Origin: Clostridium sp. HBUAS56010
GTDB taxonomy: Bacteria > Bacillota > Clostridia > Lachnospirales > Lachnospiraceae
DNA length: 64,000 nt
Assembly: GCF_007115105.1 (NCBI RefSeq)
Contig: NZ_SULJ01000003.1
Span: forward strand, 186,001 to 250,000
Reading direction: 5' to 3'
Part shown: positions 41,508 to 50,811 of the stretch, one piece after another
Layout of the letters: each line of letters begins with the position of its first letter
Numbering within the stretch: position 1 is the first letter of the stretch
Notes under the pieces: model-generated
The model's input: only the letters and a program-made list of their open reading frames with translations
Database searches by the model: none
What the model was told of the DNA's origin: nothing
Program-made: the position numbers and the translations under genes

Positions 41508-42446
41508 TTATTGGTTTACAATTCTGGTTCCAGTCTTTCCTTTCAAAGCATCTCCGACTTTTTCCAGAGAACAGATCAGTGAAGTTCCATCTTTTTTGGA
41601 TTTAATAAATTCCATGGCTGCCAAGACTTTGGGAAGCATACTTCCTGCTGCAAAATGTCCTTCCGACACATACTGCTGTGCCTGATTTAATGTAATCTCT
41701 TCCAGATCCTTCTGATCCGGCTTTCCAAAACGGAGACACACCCGGTCCACAGCCGTAAGAATGACAAACGCATCTGCATCTACCAGCTCTGCCAGTTTCT
41801 CCGCTGCAAGATCCTTATCCACCACTGCCGGAACTCCATGATAGGAACCATCCGGATCTTTGACCACTGGAATTCCGCCGCCACCGCCGGCAATTACCAC
41901 ATGGTTGGCATTGATTAAGGTATTAAGAGAGATTCTTTCATAGATGCTGACTGGCTTTGGGGATGCCACAACCCTTCGGTAACCCCTGCCGGAATCTTCC
42001 ACATAGGTGTAACCGGTTTCCTTCATCAGCAGGTCTGCTTCGTCCTTGCTGTAATATCCGCCAATGGGTTTGGTGGGATTTTGAAATCCCGGATCGCCGG
42101 CATCTACAATTACCTGTGTCAGCATGGTGATTACCACTGTATCGCTGATTCCATGTTTCACAAGAGCCTGATCAATCGCCTGCTGTAGATGGTATCCGAT
42201 ATATCCCTGACTCATGGCAGTGCATTCTGGCAGTTCCATATTCGGAACAATCCCTGCTTCACTTCCCTTTTCAAAGGCAAGATTGATCATTCCCACCTGG
42301 GGTCCGTTTCCATGGCAGACCACCACCTGATAACCTTCTTTTACCAGACCTGCCACTGCTTCTGCTGTGATTCTGACCCGTTCTAACTGTTCCTTAGAGG
42401 TATTACCCAGGGCATTTCCCCCAAGTGCAATTACAATTCGTTTCAC
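41508..42446 (-). CDS. arcC: carbamate kinase
   Basis: 312 residues from a GTG at 42446 with AAAGGCGG upstream; the frame extends further upstream but overlaps the arcB coding end. The N-terminus then reads KRIVIALGGNALGN, the family start. Other motifs: VCHGNGPQVGMINLAFE, AGGGGGIPVV and EGHFAAGSMLPKVLAAMEFI. It transfers phosphate from carbamoyl phosphate to ADP, the energy-yielding last step of arginine fermentation. It follows arcB by 13 bp. Confidence 0.95.
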   Translation of the reverse strand: MKRIVIALGGNALGNTSKEQLERVRITAEAVAGLVKEGYQVVVCHGNGPQVGMINLAFEKGSEAGIVPNMELPECTAMSQGYIGYHLQQAIDQALVKHGISDTVVITMLTQVIVDAGDPGFQNPTKPIGGYYSKDEADLLMKETGYTYVEDSGRGYRRVVASPKPVSIYERISLNTLINANHVVIAGGGGGIPVVKDPDGSYHGVPAVVDKDLAAEKLAELVDADAFVILTAVDRVCLRFGKPDQKDLEEITLNQAQQYVSEGHFAAGSMLPKVLAAMEFIKSKKDGTSLICSLEKVGDALKGKTGTRIVNQ

Positions 42447-42459
42447 CTTATCCGCCTTT

Positions 42460-43452
42460 CTAGCAAAGAGTTGCATACATGACTGCCTTAATGGTGTGCA
42501 TGCGGTTTTCTGCTTCATCAAATACTTTAGAATATTTCCCTTCAAATACCTGATTGGTCACTTCCATCTCCGTAAGACCGTATTTTTGAAAAATATCCTC
42601 TCCCACCGTTGTTTCCCGGTCGTGGAAGGAGGGGAGACAGTGCATAAAGATTGCCTGCTTTCCTGCATTCTCCATCACTTTGTCATTGACCTGATACGGA
42701 CTCAGAAGTTTGATCCGGCTCTCCCATACCTCATCTGGCTCTCCCATTGATACCCAGATATCGGTATAAATCACATCGGCTCCCTTTGTTCCTTCTGAAA
42801 CGTCTTCGGTAAGAGTAAGGGTGCAGCCGTTTTCTGCTGCAATTGTTTTGCAGATCTGAACCAGCTCTTCTTCCGGCCACAACTCTTTTGGTGCACAGGC
42901 GGTAAAGTTCAATCCCATTTTCGCACACGCCACCATAAGAGAGTTTCCCATATTATTTCTTGCATCGCCCATGAAGGTGAAATTAATTCCTTTCAGATAT
43001 CCAAAATGTTCTTCCATGGTCAGAAGGTCTGCAAGCATCTGGGTTGGATGAAACTGATCCGTCAGACCATTCCAGACTGGTACTCCGGAATAATCAGCCA
43101 GTTTTGTCACAAGTTCCTGGCTGAATCCACGGTACTCAATGCCGTCATACATTCTTCCAAGAACCCGGGCGGTATCTGCAATACTCTCTTTCTTGCCCAT
43201 CTGGGAACTTCCGGGATCTAAATATGTAACACCCATTCCAAGGTCTCTGCCTGCCACCTCAAAGGAACATCTGGTTCTTGTAGAAGTCTTCTCAAACAGA
43301 AGAACAACATTTTTTCCCTGCAAATACTGGTGGGGGGTGTGCGTTCTTTTTAAATCTTTAAAGTTTTTTGAAAGATCAAGAAGATAACGGATTTCCTCTG
43401 GTGAAAAATCTAATATTTTTAAAAAGCTTCGTCCTCTTAAATTAACTGCCAT
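42460..43452 (-). CDS. arcB: ornithine carbamoyltransferase, catabolic
   Basis: 330 residues from the ATG at 43452 (AAAGGAATG region gives proper spacing; the ATG three codons earlier touches the ribosome site). Carbamoyl-phosphate site [30 protein letters not shown], and the ornithine-site [13 protein letters not shown]. In this cluster it runs in the direction citrulline plus phosphate to ornithine plus carbamoyl phosphate. Lies between arcA and arcC. Biosynthetic ArgF is the only alternative and context speaks against it. Confidence 0.95.
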   Translation of the reverse strand: MAVNLRGRSFLKILDFSPEEIRYLLDLSKNFKDLKRTHTPHQYLQGKNVVLLFEKTSTRTRCSFEVAGRDLGMGVTYLDPGSSQMGKKESIADTARVLGRMYDGIEYRGFSQELVTKLADYSGVPVWNGLTDQFHPTQMLADLLTMEEHFGYLKGINFTFMGDARNNMGNSLMVACAKMGLNFTACAPKELWPEEELVQICKTIAAENGCTLTLTEDVSEGTKGADVIYTDIWVSMGEPDEVWESRIKLLSPYQVNDKVMENAGKQAIFMHCLPSFHDRETTVGEDIFQKYGLTEMEVTNQVFEGKYSKVFDEAENRMHTIKAVMYATLC

Positions 43453-43479
43453 GGTGTTCATTCCTTTCTTATCAACGGT

Positions 43480-44712
43480 TTACAGATTTTCTCTTTCTAA
43501 AGGCATACTCATGCAGCGTGGGCCTCCCCTGCCTCTGGAAAGTTCCGCACTTGGTATCTCAATCACATGAAGGCCTTTGTCTTTCAGCAATTGATTGGTT
43601 TTTGTATTTCTTTCGTAGGTGATAATACTTCCAGGTGCAATACATAAGGTGTTGGAACCATCGTTCCACTGTTCCCTCTCGGCGGCAATCATATCTTCTC
43701 CACCACATTTAATCAGTTCTACGCGGTTAAGTCCCAGACTTTCTTCCAGAATCGTCTCCAGATCAGAATAAAGGACTTCCACACGGATCTCTCTGTCTCC
43801 CTGACCTTTTACAATTTTGTATACCCTCAGAGGCCCAAGAATTCCAGGGTGGACGGTAAATTTATCATAATCAATCTGCGTGAATACTGTATCCAGATGC
43901 ATAAATGCACGACTATTTGGAATATCAAATCCTAATATAGTTGTAATGGTACTGTTTTTATTGGAAAAAATGTTCTTTGCCAGCAGCTCTAAGGCATCCG
44001 GCTCCGTCCGCTGGGAGATTCCCACTGCCAGAACCTTGTCACTGATATTTAAAATATCTCCTCCTTCAATATGAAAAGCATGATAACGGTCATAATACTG
44101 ATCGACGTTTCCCTTAAAGTCCGGATGATACTTAAATAGATATTCTCCGTAGATGGTTTCCCTGTTTCGTGTTACGGAATACATATGGTTTAAGCTGACC
44201 CCTTCCCCAATACAGGCAAAAGGATCTCGGGTAAAGTAAAGGTTGGGCATAGGATCCACCACCAGTTTAGACGGATCACTCATCAGATCCACTAAAGAAT
44301 CATTCTTATTGTAATCCAGCTCCTTTAAGACAATCCCCTCCATAGTCTTTAAAACCAGTTCTTTGGTATTTCCCTGATACTGCATCATATAATCATAGAT
44401 TTTCTTTTTGTACAAATCGGTGCAGATACCAGCTTCCTCAATCCACTGCCTGATAAACTTCTCTTTGATGTCATGACTTAAATCCAGTACCTGGGCAACC
44501 ATATCTTCCAGATAGAAGACTTCCACCCCATGATCTTTCAATGCTTTTGCAAATGCGTCATGCTCCTTTTGCGCCGCCTCCAGAAATGGAATGTCATCAA
44601 AGAGAAGTCTCTCTAATGTATCTGGTGTTAAGTTTAATAGTTCCCTTCCGGGTCTGTGCAGCAATACTTTCCTTAAACGCCCAATTTCACTTTTCACATG
44701 AATTCCCTGCAT
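43480..44712 (-). CDS. arcA: arginine deiminase
   Basis: 410 residues from ATG 44712 with AGGAGGG upstream. Motifs: MPNLYFTRDPFACIGEGV, HIEGGDILN, QWNDGSNTLCIAPG and the catalytic-Cys end RGRGGPRCMSMPL. It hydrolyses arginine to citrulline and ammonia. First gene of the arcA-arcB-arcC-regulators transcript, giving ATP and acid resistance. A TTGTTA-N16-TATAAA promoter is about 120 bp upstream. Confidence 0.97.
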   Translation of the reverse strand: MQGIHVKSEIGRLRKVLLHRPGRELLNLTPDTLERLLFDDIPFLEAAQKEHDAFAKALKDHGVEVFYLEDMVAQVLDLSHDIKEKFIRQWIEEAGICTDLYKKKIYDYMMQYQGNTKELVLKTMEGIVLKELDYNKNDSLVDLMSDPSKLVVDPMPNLYFTRDPFACIGEGVSLNHMYSVTRNRETIYGEYLFKYHPDFKGNVDQYYDRYHAFHIEGGDILNISDKVLAVGISQRTEPDALELLAKNIFSNKNSTITTILGFDIPNSRAFMHLDTVFTQIDYDKFTVHPGILGPLRVYKIVKGQGDREIRVEVLYSDLETILEESLGLNRVELIKCGGEDMIAAEREQWNDGSNTLCIAPGSIITYERNTKTNQLLKDKGLHVIEIPSAELSRGRGGPRCMSMPLERENL

Positions 44713-44832
44713 ATTCAATACCCTCCTTTTTATTTTTTCTTTTGTACTTGCAACAGATTTTCCTTTTTGGCATCTCTGTTACGCAAAGACTACCATTTAA
44801 AAATCGAGTTTGGAATAAACTTTTTTATTATT

Positions 44833-44860
44833 TTTATACATAACTTTTAACTTTTAACAA
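44833..44860 (-). promoter_or_regulatory. candidate arcA promoter
   Basis: Minus-strand TTGTTA (44855-44860) and TATAAA (44833-44838) are 16 bp apart. The surrounding 44815-44885 is very A/T-rich and holds a tandem TAACTTT repeat and the run TATATACATTTTGCA, which are plausible ArgR/AraC-type sites but too degenerate to assign. Confidence 0.45.
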
Positions 44861-44899
44861 AACTCATACTAAACTATATACATTTTGCACAAAACAGTG

Positions 44900-44928
44900 T
44901 TGACCATTTTCCTTAAGTGGGGTATACT
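44900..44928 (+). promoter_or_regulatory. promoter of the plus-strand LuxR-type gene
   Basis: TTGACC (44900-44905) and TATACT (44923-44928) are 17 bp apart, 30 bp before the gene, and divergent from the arcA promoter 40 bp away. Confidence 0.65.
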
Positions 44929-44957
44929 GAGATCAAATCTTAAGGAAGGAAAGGAGC

Positions 44958-45854
44958 TTGATACCTTTGCTTTTTCTCTACAATATTGTTCTGACTATTC
45001 TATATTCCGGCGCCTGCCTTCTATCCCTTTGTGATCTTCTAAAAGAAAGGAAAAGACAGGGGAGTTACCTGGTGCTTCTGCTTGCCTGTCTGCTGGTCAG
45101 CCAGACTGCCGCCTTTGGAGCGGATTTTCTTCCTGGCTTTTCCCAGTTGTATCAGACTGCCTACCGCACTGTACCAGTCTTTCATACCTTTATCTCCCTT
45201 ACTGTTTCTATGTGCCTGCTTGCCATCACCAGTGATTTCATGGGAGAAACCAGTATCAAAAAAAGAGAACTTGTAATCCTGTTCTTTTTATGTGTTCTTT
45301 TGCTTTTTCTTCCTGGAAAGCACGTCACTCCCCTACGCCTGTTTCTCTACCGCTCTGCGCCTATGCTCTATCTGTTTTACAGGACTGCTGTGGTGGCTTT
45401 CTTTCTATATAAAGAGAATTCCAAACCTGTTCTTTGTGCGTGCCCGCTTCTATTTTCCGTTGTCGGCATTGCTGAGAATGGTCTTCATGCCTACCGGAAC
45501 ATTTCCTATGATGTTTTTTTTGCTCTCTGCTGCCTGTGTTACATGATTTATTTCATAAAAAAAGAAACAGCCCCGCAGCACTGCGAGACTGAATCTTCTT
45601 ATTCCAGAGATTTAACCAAAACAGAAAAAGACGGAATCTTCTACCGTTTCTGTGATACCTATTCCCTTACTCCCAGAGAACAGGAGATCCTTACACATCT
45701 GTTTCAGCAGGGCGATGCAGAGATTATCGCAACCACACTTACAATTTCTGCCCGTACAGTAAACACCCATATCCATCACATCCATCAAAAAACAGGAACT
45801 TCCTCCAGACAGGAGCTTTTCGCTCTTTATGAAAGTTTTTTGCATTCCTCCTGA
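44958..45854 (+). CDS. membrane-bound LuxR-type transcription regulator (first)
   Basis: About 298 residues. Roughly seven hydrophobic segments in residues 1-210 (LLFLYNIVLTILYSGACLL onwards) are followed by a LuxR/FixJ helix-turn-helix at about 235-295 (YSLTPREQEILTHLF, ISARTVNTHIHHIHQKTG). There is no receiver domain. The start is non-ATG: TTG at 44958 (AAGGAAGG upstream) or TTG at 44967 (AAAGGAG upstream). Divergent from arcA, so an arginine or acid/energy-responsive activator of the deiminase genes is a fair guess. Its last 28 bp overlap the opposite-strand LuxR gene. Confidence 0.75.
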   Translation: MIPLLFLYNIVLTILYSGACLLSLCDLLKERKRQGSYLVLLLACLLVSQTAAFGADFLPGFSQLYQTAYRTVPVFHTFISLTVSMCLLAITSDFMGETSIKKRELVILFFLCVLLLFLPGKHVTPLRLFLYRSAPMLYLFYRTAVVAFFLYKENSKPVLCACPLLFSVVGIAENGLHAYRNISYDVFFALCCLCYMIYFIKKETAPQHCETESSYSRDLTKTEKDGIFYRFCDTYSLTPREQEILTHLFQQGDAEIIATTLTISARTVNTHIHHIHQKTGTSSRQELFALYESFLHSS

Positions 45855-46825
45855 TTGTCATGGAATGATTTGTATTTTTCAATTAATTCCGACCGGTTTT
45901 TGGAATCTGTCTTATCATAAATCCCATGGGCATGAAACTTCACCGTTCCAACGGACAGCCCCAGTTCCTCCCCCATCTCCTGATATGTTTTATCCCGGAT
46001 CAGCAGATAGAACACATCCCTTTGCCGGTTGCTTAATCCATATTCAGACGGGAATGGGTCCTTTATGATCTCTGCTGAATCTGGTTTTGTCCGCACTAAA
46101 ACCGGTTCCGGTTCCGGCACTTCCTCCGGCTTTTGTGCAATCAGGCACCGAAAGCCTTCTATAATACCTATCACTGCCAAAAATACAAAAAATATATCTT
46201 CACTCACATTATGTTCCTGAAAGATCTTAAAGCCAAGGGTATTGATCACATACTGAAAATGAAAAATCACCAGACTGTCCTCCAGGAAGATTAATCCTGC
46301 AAAAACAATTCCCAGGATCAGATACCTTCTGCACATCAGGTATTTCTCCCTGTTCCCGTCTTCCTTTGACCTTCTGATGGAAAACAGATAAAAAATATGG
46401 AATCCTGCCAGATAAATCTGCCGTACGGTGTAGAAAATCCAGTGCTGCTTTACCGATGCGTTTAAATCACCGACATAAACCGTAACACAAGCCAGAGGAA
46501 CAAGAGACAGCAGATAAAACATCCCCGGCTTTCTGCCCATTAACTCGGTTACAAGGTACAGATACAGGGCACTTATGGCTATTCCGCAGACTGCTTTTCC
46601 ACCAAAATACGTCAGGACATTATAGGCGCCTGAAAAGAAGGACATATCAGAGAGAAACTCAGACATAAATATGATAACGGAATTTAAGCAAAAGAAAAAC
46701 AGAAGCACGCCGGACAGAAGCTGCCGGACATGCCTTGTTTTACAATATGCTGTTATATTTATGGTGCAGGCACTTACAAATACCGTGATTAATAAAATAT
46801 CAAACACAAATAATATAGTTTTCAT
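45827..46825 (-). CDS. membrane-bound LuxR-type transcription regulator (second)
   Basis: 332 residues with the same plan as the preceding gene: about seven membrane segments in residues 1-225 (TILFVFDILLITVFVSACTI onwards), an E/P-rich linker, then a LuxR helix-turn-helix (YGLSNRQRDVFYLLI, ELGLSVGTVKFHAHGIYDKT). Sequence identity to the first is low, but the shared architecture and adjacent position suggest they are a functional pair or old duplicates. It is downstream of the antiporter gene and has its own promoter (46870-46899). Confidence 0.8.
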   Translation of the reverse strand: MKTILFVFDILLITVFVSACTINITAYCKTRHVRQLLSGVLLFFFCLNSVIIFMSEFLSDMSFFSGAYNVLTYFGGKAVCGIAISALYLYLVTELMGRKPGMFYLLSLVPLACVTVYVGDLNASVKQHWIFYTVRQIYLAGFHIFYLFSIRRSKEDGNREKYLMCRRYLILGIVFAGLIFLEDSLVIFHFQYVINTLGFKIFQEHNVSEDIFFVFLAVIGIIEGFRCLIAQKPEEVPEPEPVLVRTKPDSAEIIKDPFPSEYGLSNRQRDVFYLLIRDKTYQEMGEELGLSVGTVKFHAHGIYDKTDSKNRSELIEKYKSFHDNQEECKKLS

Positions 46826-46869
46826 TTACACCCCTAAGAATCCGTGCCGTTACTATTATCCTTTTATTG

Positions 46870-46899
46870 ATAATATCATTGCAGGTGAATGCTTGTCAA
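46870..46899 (-). promoter_or_regulatory. promoter of the second LuxR-type gene
   Basis: Minus-strand TTGACA (46894-46899) and TATTAT (46870-46875) are 18 bp apart, about 45 bp upstream of the start codon and immediately after the antiporter stop. Confidence 0.6.
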
Positions 46900-46922
46900 T
46901 TTCTTCCCGAAACAAGTAGAAA

Positions 46923-48344
46923 TCAGACCGCAATTTTACCGGTTGCCAGCATGAACACAGATAGAACTGCAAAAAGGATAATGAAACCAATGACAACAAG
47001 TTCCTTTTTGGAAAACACCTTTGTTACCCCATATTCTTTCCTTGCTTTTACATAAAGAAAGATTCCAACCACATACACCAGCATGCACATGAGAAAATAA
47101 CCAATTCCAGATGCCCAGATCGCCCAGCCGTAAAATCCGGTTCCCAGTATGCCAATGAGAAGCTGCCAGATCTCTCCCTTTTCCTTACGTCGTTCACAGG
47201 AAAGCTTGACCTGATAAATACATACCATAATCCAGGTGACAAATATGGCTGCGGTACATAATGAATATGCAAAATTATACGCTTTATTCGTAAACAACAG
47301 AGTGAAAATAAAAATCTGGGACAAAATCGTCATAAATACCAAAGAAAAGGTTGGTACATTCTGATTATTTACCTCTCCGAACTTCTTAGGAAGAAGATTC
47401 TGGTTCGCCATCAAAAGAGTGGTCTCCACAGGAAGCATGGTCCAGGACAGCCAGCAGCCGGTGACCGAGATTATCATTGCAATATTAATGAAAGACGCGC
47501 CCCAGGGTCCCACAATGGAAGACAGTAAATATGCCATGGCAGGCTGTTTTAACTGACTGATTTCCACCCGCTCCATCAGTCCATAGGGAAGAAGAGACAG
47601 GAGAAGATAAATGCACAAAAGGCCAATTAATCCCAGAACTGTTGCCTTTCCTGCTGTTTTCTTACTCTGCGCCCGGTCCGACATCATGGCAGCCCCCTCG
47701 ATGCCTACAAATACCCACATCAGCACCATCATACTTGCCTTTACCTGCACCAGCACTTCTTTCAAAGAGAAATTACCAGATATGGTTCCCCAGAAATCCG
47801 CAGTAAAAAGTCTTCCCTTAAATGCAATTAATGCTGCTACCGTAAAGATAAAAAGGGGAACCAGTTTGCAGACCGTGATTATGGTATTGAGGATTGCAGC
47901 ACTTTCCAATCCCCGGTTTACCACAAAACACATCAGCCATAGAATCAGGCTGGCAATCAGAATGGAGAGAAGGTTGCTTCCATCTCCTAACGCAGGGAAA
48001 AAGTAACTTAGTGCACTCATCATAATGGTGGCAAACGCAATGTTGCCAAGCCAGGCAGAAAGCCAGTATCCCCAGCCGCTGATGAAGCCCCCGAAAGGTC
48101 CAAAGGTCTCTGTCGCATAACTGAATATTCCGCTCAGCTCGGGGCGTTTGCGGATGATATTGGTAAGAGCCAGACAGAGCATTAAAACTCCCATTCCCGT
48201 GATGATCCAGGCTGCAATGGCTGCTCCCGGACTGGTTCCTGCTGCCATATCCGACGCAATACCAAAGATTCCGCTGCCAATGGATGAGCTGATCACCAAT
48301 GCCGTTAAAGCCATAAGCCCCAGCTTTTTTGTCTTATTTTCCAT
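46923..48344 (-). CDS. arcD: APC-family amino acid antiporter, arginine/ornithine type
   Basis: 473 residues from ATG 48344 (GGGAGG upstream; the ten-codon extension has no ribosome site). Twelve membrane segments; the APC motif SSSIGSGIFGIASDMA in helix 1, and ELSGIFSYATETFGPFGGFISGWGYWL in the helix 2-3 region split over the family pattern. Arginine/ornithine exchangers of deiminase clusters are from this family, which drives uptake of arginine against ornithine. Substrate is assigned from the neighbourhood; lysine/cadaverine or histidine/histamine exchange would look alike. Confidence 0.85.
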   Translation of the reverse strand: MENKTKKLGLMALTALVISSSIGSGIFGIASDMAAGTSPGAAIAAWIITGMGVLMLCLALTNIIRKRPELSGIFSYATETFGPFGGFISGWGYWLSAWLGNIAFATIMMSALSYFFPALGDGSNLLSILIASLILWLMCFVVNRGLESAAILNTIITVCKLVPLFIFTVAALIAFKGRLFTADFWGTISGNFSLKEVLVQVKASMMVLMWVFVGIEGAAMMSDRAQSKKTAGKATVLGLIGLLCIYLLLSLLPYGLMERVEISQLKQPAMAYLLSSIVGPWGASFINIAMIISVTGCWLSWTMLPVETTLLMANQNLLPKKFGEVNNQNVPTFSLVFMTILSQIFIFTLLFTNKAYNFAYSLCTAAIFVTWIMVCIYQVKLSCERRKEKGEIWQLLIGILGTGFYGWAIWASGIGYFLMCMLVYVVGIFLYVKARKEYGVTKVFSKKELVVIGFIILFAVLSVFMLATGKIAV

Positions 48345-48721
48345 ATGTAACCTCCCATGTATTAATAACTTCATGGTATCGGATTATGGAATTTCATGTC
48401 TGACAAAAGCCAGGGGTTATCTTGTATCAATGTAGTTGTTTTATTTGGATTTTTCTTCTTAGTTCCTGTGATAGTGGGGTAAATGAGGAGAACGGAGGGC
48501 ATATAGGACAGGATAAATCTACAAGAGATTTCTGCTGTTTTGTCCCTTGCTTATTTGCTTCATCTCTATTCAGATGTATCCAATTGGCATTTTAACAGAC
48601 CCAATAGAGTTTGACAGTGTGCTTAACTGACTGATAAAATTATAAATATCATCTACATTCAGAACTGGATAATTGAAGTGAACCTCAAGATTGGATAATA
48701 ATTACTTGTAAAGGAGAATCT
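48345..48721 (+). promoter_or_regulatory. 377-bp intergenic gap with the lipoprotein gene promoter
   Basis: TTGACA (48611-48616) and TAAAAT (48635-48640) are 18 bp apart on the plus strand, giving a leader of about 75 bases to the gene at 48722. The remaining 48370-48600 has no open frame with a ribosome site and only a weak 6-bp hairpin (48516-48532); I see nothing else in it. Confidence 0.55.
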
Positions 48722-49768
48722 ATGAAAACGCGTTTACCACTGCTTTGTATGATTCTGTGCTTTCTTATGCTCTTATTAACCGGATGCAGACTGACCCATT
48801 ATACCCGGAAAGAAGCAAGAAGATATCTGAAAGAACAGTTTCCGGGAGAAGATTTTCAAATAAGCTTTTTTTACAAAACCCGTCCTTCCCAACGTGGGAC
48901 AGGAAGAGGATATCGGGATCGGGTATGGAATGTCCGCATGAAAGATAAAACCAAACTTTCCTTTGAAGTTGTCAGTAATGAAGCCTATGGTAGAGAATCC
49001 GTCGATCATTGGCTTACCACAAATTACGACCATGTGTATGGAAAATACTACTTTGAACAATACCAGAAGAACGAAAGCACTTCCTTCTTCTTTGATAAAG
49101 AGGGCAGCTCGGCGTGGTTAAAAACCAAGTATTTGAACCGTACAGAACTAAATGAAGCGATTTCTGAGGCCTGGAACATTAACGAATATATAAAATCCCA
49201 GAATCATTTTTTGGAACCTACATACGAATTTAAAATTATTTCCCCATTAGACCAGGTTTACGAGGAAAATGATACTACTTATTGGACTCATGAATTTACA
49301 TCGAAAGAAGAACTTTTAGAAGCAGTTACTTGCTCATATGCGCTGTATTGTGCAAAATATCGGTTAAACATAAACGAATTTAAAGATCAGGAACTAAGGG
49401 ATTGGATTGCTTCAGACAATAGATCAGATATCGTTCAGATTGTACGCGAGGATGGAACCTATGAAATATATGACGATTTGATATTTAAATCTTCTGGAAT
49501 ATCCTTTGGGACTCTATATGAAGTACTTTCCAGAAATGGATTTCACACGGAAGGAACTCCAGAGAGATTTTCAGTTGTTGGTATCCATAACGATGAGTAC
49601 GAATTCTCATACTCCTATCATAATTGTTATTCCGGTAAGTCAGATAAAACAGGATACTATTACAAGAAAAACGGAGAAATAATCCCCATGAAAGATAACC
49701 TGCAATGCTGGATTAAAAAATCACTTTTTGAAGAAATCAGCGGCATGTCCTATGCGTTTGGCCATTAG
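48722..49768 (+). CDS. lipoprotein of unknown function
   Basis: 348 residues. Signal with lipobox: hydrophobic MILCFLMLLLTGC, lipidated Cys at 22. The mature part is rich in aromatic and charged residues, without cysteines in pairs and without a motif I know. A segment YRDRVWNVRMKDKTKLSFEV looks like a beta-strand pair as in DUF-type Firmicute lipoproteins that read short exported stretches. AAAGGAG precedes the start; composition is more A/T-rich than its neighbours, which hints at lineage-specific or acquired DNA. It stands alone between convergent or divergent neighbours. No function assigned. Confidence 0.7.
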   Translation: MKTRLPLLCMILCFLMLLLTGCRLTHYTRKEARRYLKEQFPGEDFQISFFYKTRPSQRGTGRGYRDRVWNVRMKDKTKLSFEVVSNEAYGRESVDHWLTTNYDHVYGKYYFEQYQKNESTSFFFDKEGSSAWLKTKYLNRTELNEAISEAWNINEYIKSQNHFLEPTYEFKIISPLDQVYEENDTTYWTHEFTSKEELLEAVTCSYALYCAKYRLNINEFKDQELRDWIASDNRSDIVQIVREDGTYEIYDDLIFKSSGISFGTLYEVLSRNGFHTEGTPERFSVVGIHNDEYEFSYSYHNCYSGKSDKTGYYYKKNGEIIPMKDNLQCWIKKSLFEEISGMSYAFGH

Positions 49769-49789
49769 AAACGGTTCGATTTCATTATA

Positions 49790-49880
49790 AATCCTCCAAT
49801 CAGAACATCTGCCATTCATCACGAATCGTTTGACTGCCTCAAACAATTATGATTTCCGTAAATATTCTGATTGGAGGATT
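49790..49880. repeat. 16-bp perfect inverted repeat enclosing 59 bp with a second hairpin
   Basis: 49790-49805 and 49865-49880 are exact reverse complements (AATCCTCCAATCAGAA). The interior can form a GTTTGA-N5-TCAAAC hairpin. It lies between convergent genes. It could be a long bidirectional terminator, though U-runs are short, or a small miniature element; no second copy was seen in the window. Confidence 0.6.
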
Positions 49881-49899
49881 GAAAAAACAAACGCTTATC

Positions 49900-50799
49900 T
49901 TAAACCACTTTATTCACAATAGACCCGATTCCTTCGATCTGGCATTCTACTTCGTCTCCGGCTTTAAGAAATTTAGGAGGTTCAAATCCCAGCCCCACTC
50001 CTTTTGGAGTGCCGGTGGATATAATTGTTCCTGCACGGAGAGTCATTCCTTTTGACAGCTCACTGATGATGTGATCAATGTGAAAAATCATCAGCTTCGT
50101 GTTGCTGTCCTGTCTCAGTTCTCCGTTGACCTTTGACTGGATGCGAAGCTCCGGCGGATAGGAAACGGAATCCGCAGTGAGAATGCAGGGACCCATGGGA
50201 GTAAAACCGTCAAGACTCTTCCCAAAGTACCACTGCTTATGTTTATTCTGCACGTTGCGTGCACTGACATCGTTGATAATGGTATAGCCAAAGATATAAT
50301 CTCTTGCCTTATCTGCCGGAACGTCTCTGGCATCCTTTCCGATAATAACAGCTAACTCCACTTCATAGTCCAGACTGTCTACCATATCCTCATGGCTCTG
50401 TATGTCTCCGTATGGTCCCACCGATTCATTCACGCGCTTGGAAAAATAGACTGCCTCGGCACGTTTGCCATCAAATTCCTCTTTTTTAAAACGTGCAGAT
50501 TCCTCAGCATGTTCCATGTAATTGATCCCCAGACAGATAATATCCTGTTCCGGCCGGGAAATCGGAGCCAAAAGACTGACTTCCTTCATCATCGCAGCTC
50601 CTAAGATGTTATTGTTGTAGGGGTCAAGCCCGGAAGCATGCTCCAGTAAATCAAGTTCTGACTGGCTGAGTCCTTTTACAACTTCCAGCATCTCCTTGTA
50701 CTCCATACCAAAAGCCCTGAGCGGAAACACCCACATCTCATCTTTGCTCACGACCCCGATATCTTTTCTCCGGTCAACCTCGTATGTAACTAATTTCAT
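49900..50799 (-). CDS. fumarylacetoacetate hydrolase-family protein
   Basis: 299 residues. The FAH C-terminal domain is clear: DIICLGINYMEHAEESA, the metal ligands in LDYEVELAVIIGKDARD, GYTIINDVSARN, KSLDGFTPMGPCI and IISTGTPKGVGLGFEPP. Members cleave or decarboxylate 2-keto-acid compounds (acylpyruvate hydrolase, oxaloacetate decarboxylase, catechol-pathway hydrolases). It is 12 bp after glpP and the last gene of the glp transcript, not a usual member of it, so the substrate here is not evident. Confidence 0.85.
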   Translation of the reverse strand: MKLVTYEVDRRKDIGVVSKDEMWVFPLRAFGMEYKEMLEVVKGLSQSELDLLEHASGLDPYNNNILGAAMMKEVSLLAPISRPEQDIICLGINYMEHAEESARFKKEEFDGKRAEAVYFSKRVNESVGPYGDIQSHEDMVDSLDYEVELAVIIGKDARDVPADKARDYIFGYTIINDVSARNVQNKHKQWYFGKSLDGFTPMGPCILTADSVSYPPELRIQSKVNGELRQDSNTKLMIFHIDHIISELSKGMTLRAGTIISTGTPKGVGLGFEPPKFLKAGDEVECQIEGIGSIVNKVV

Positions 50800-50811
50800 A
50801 GCATCCTCCTT

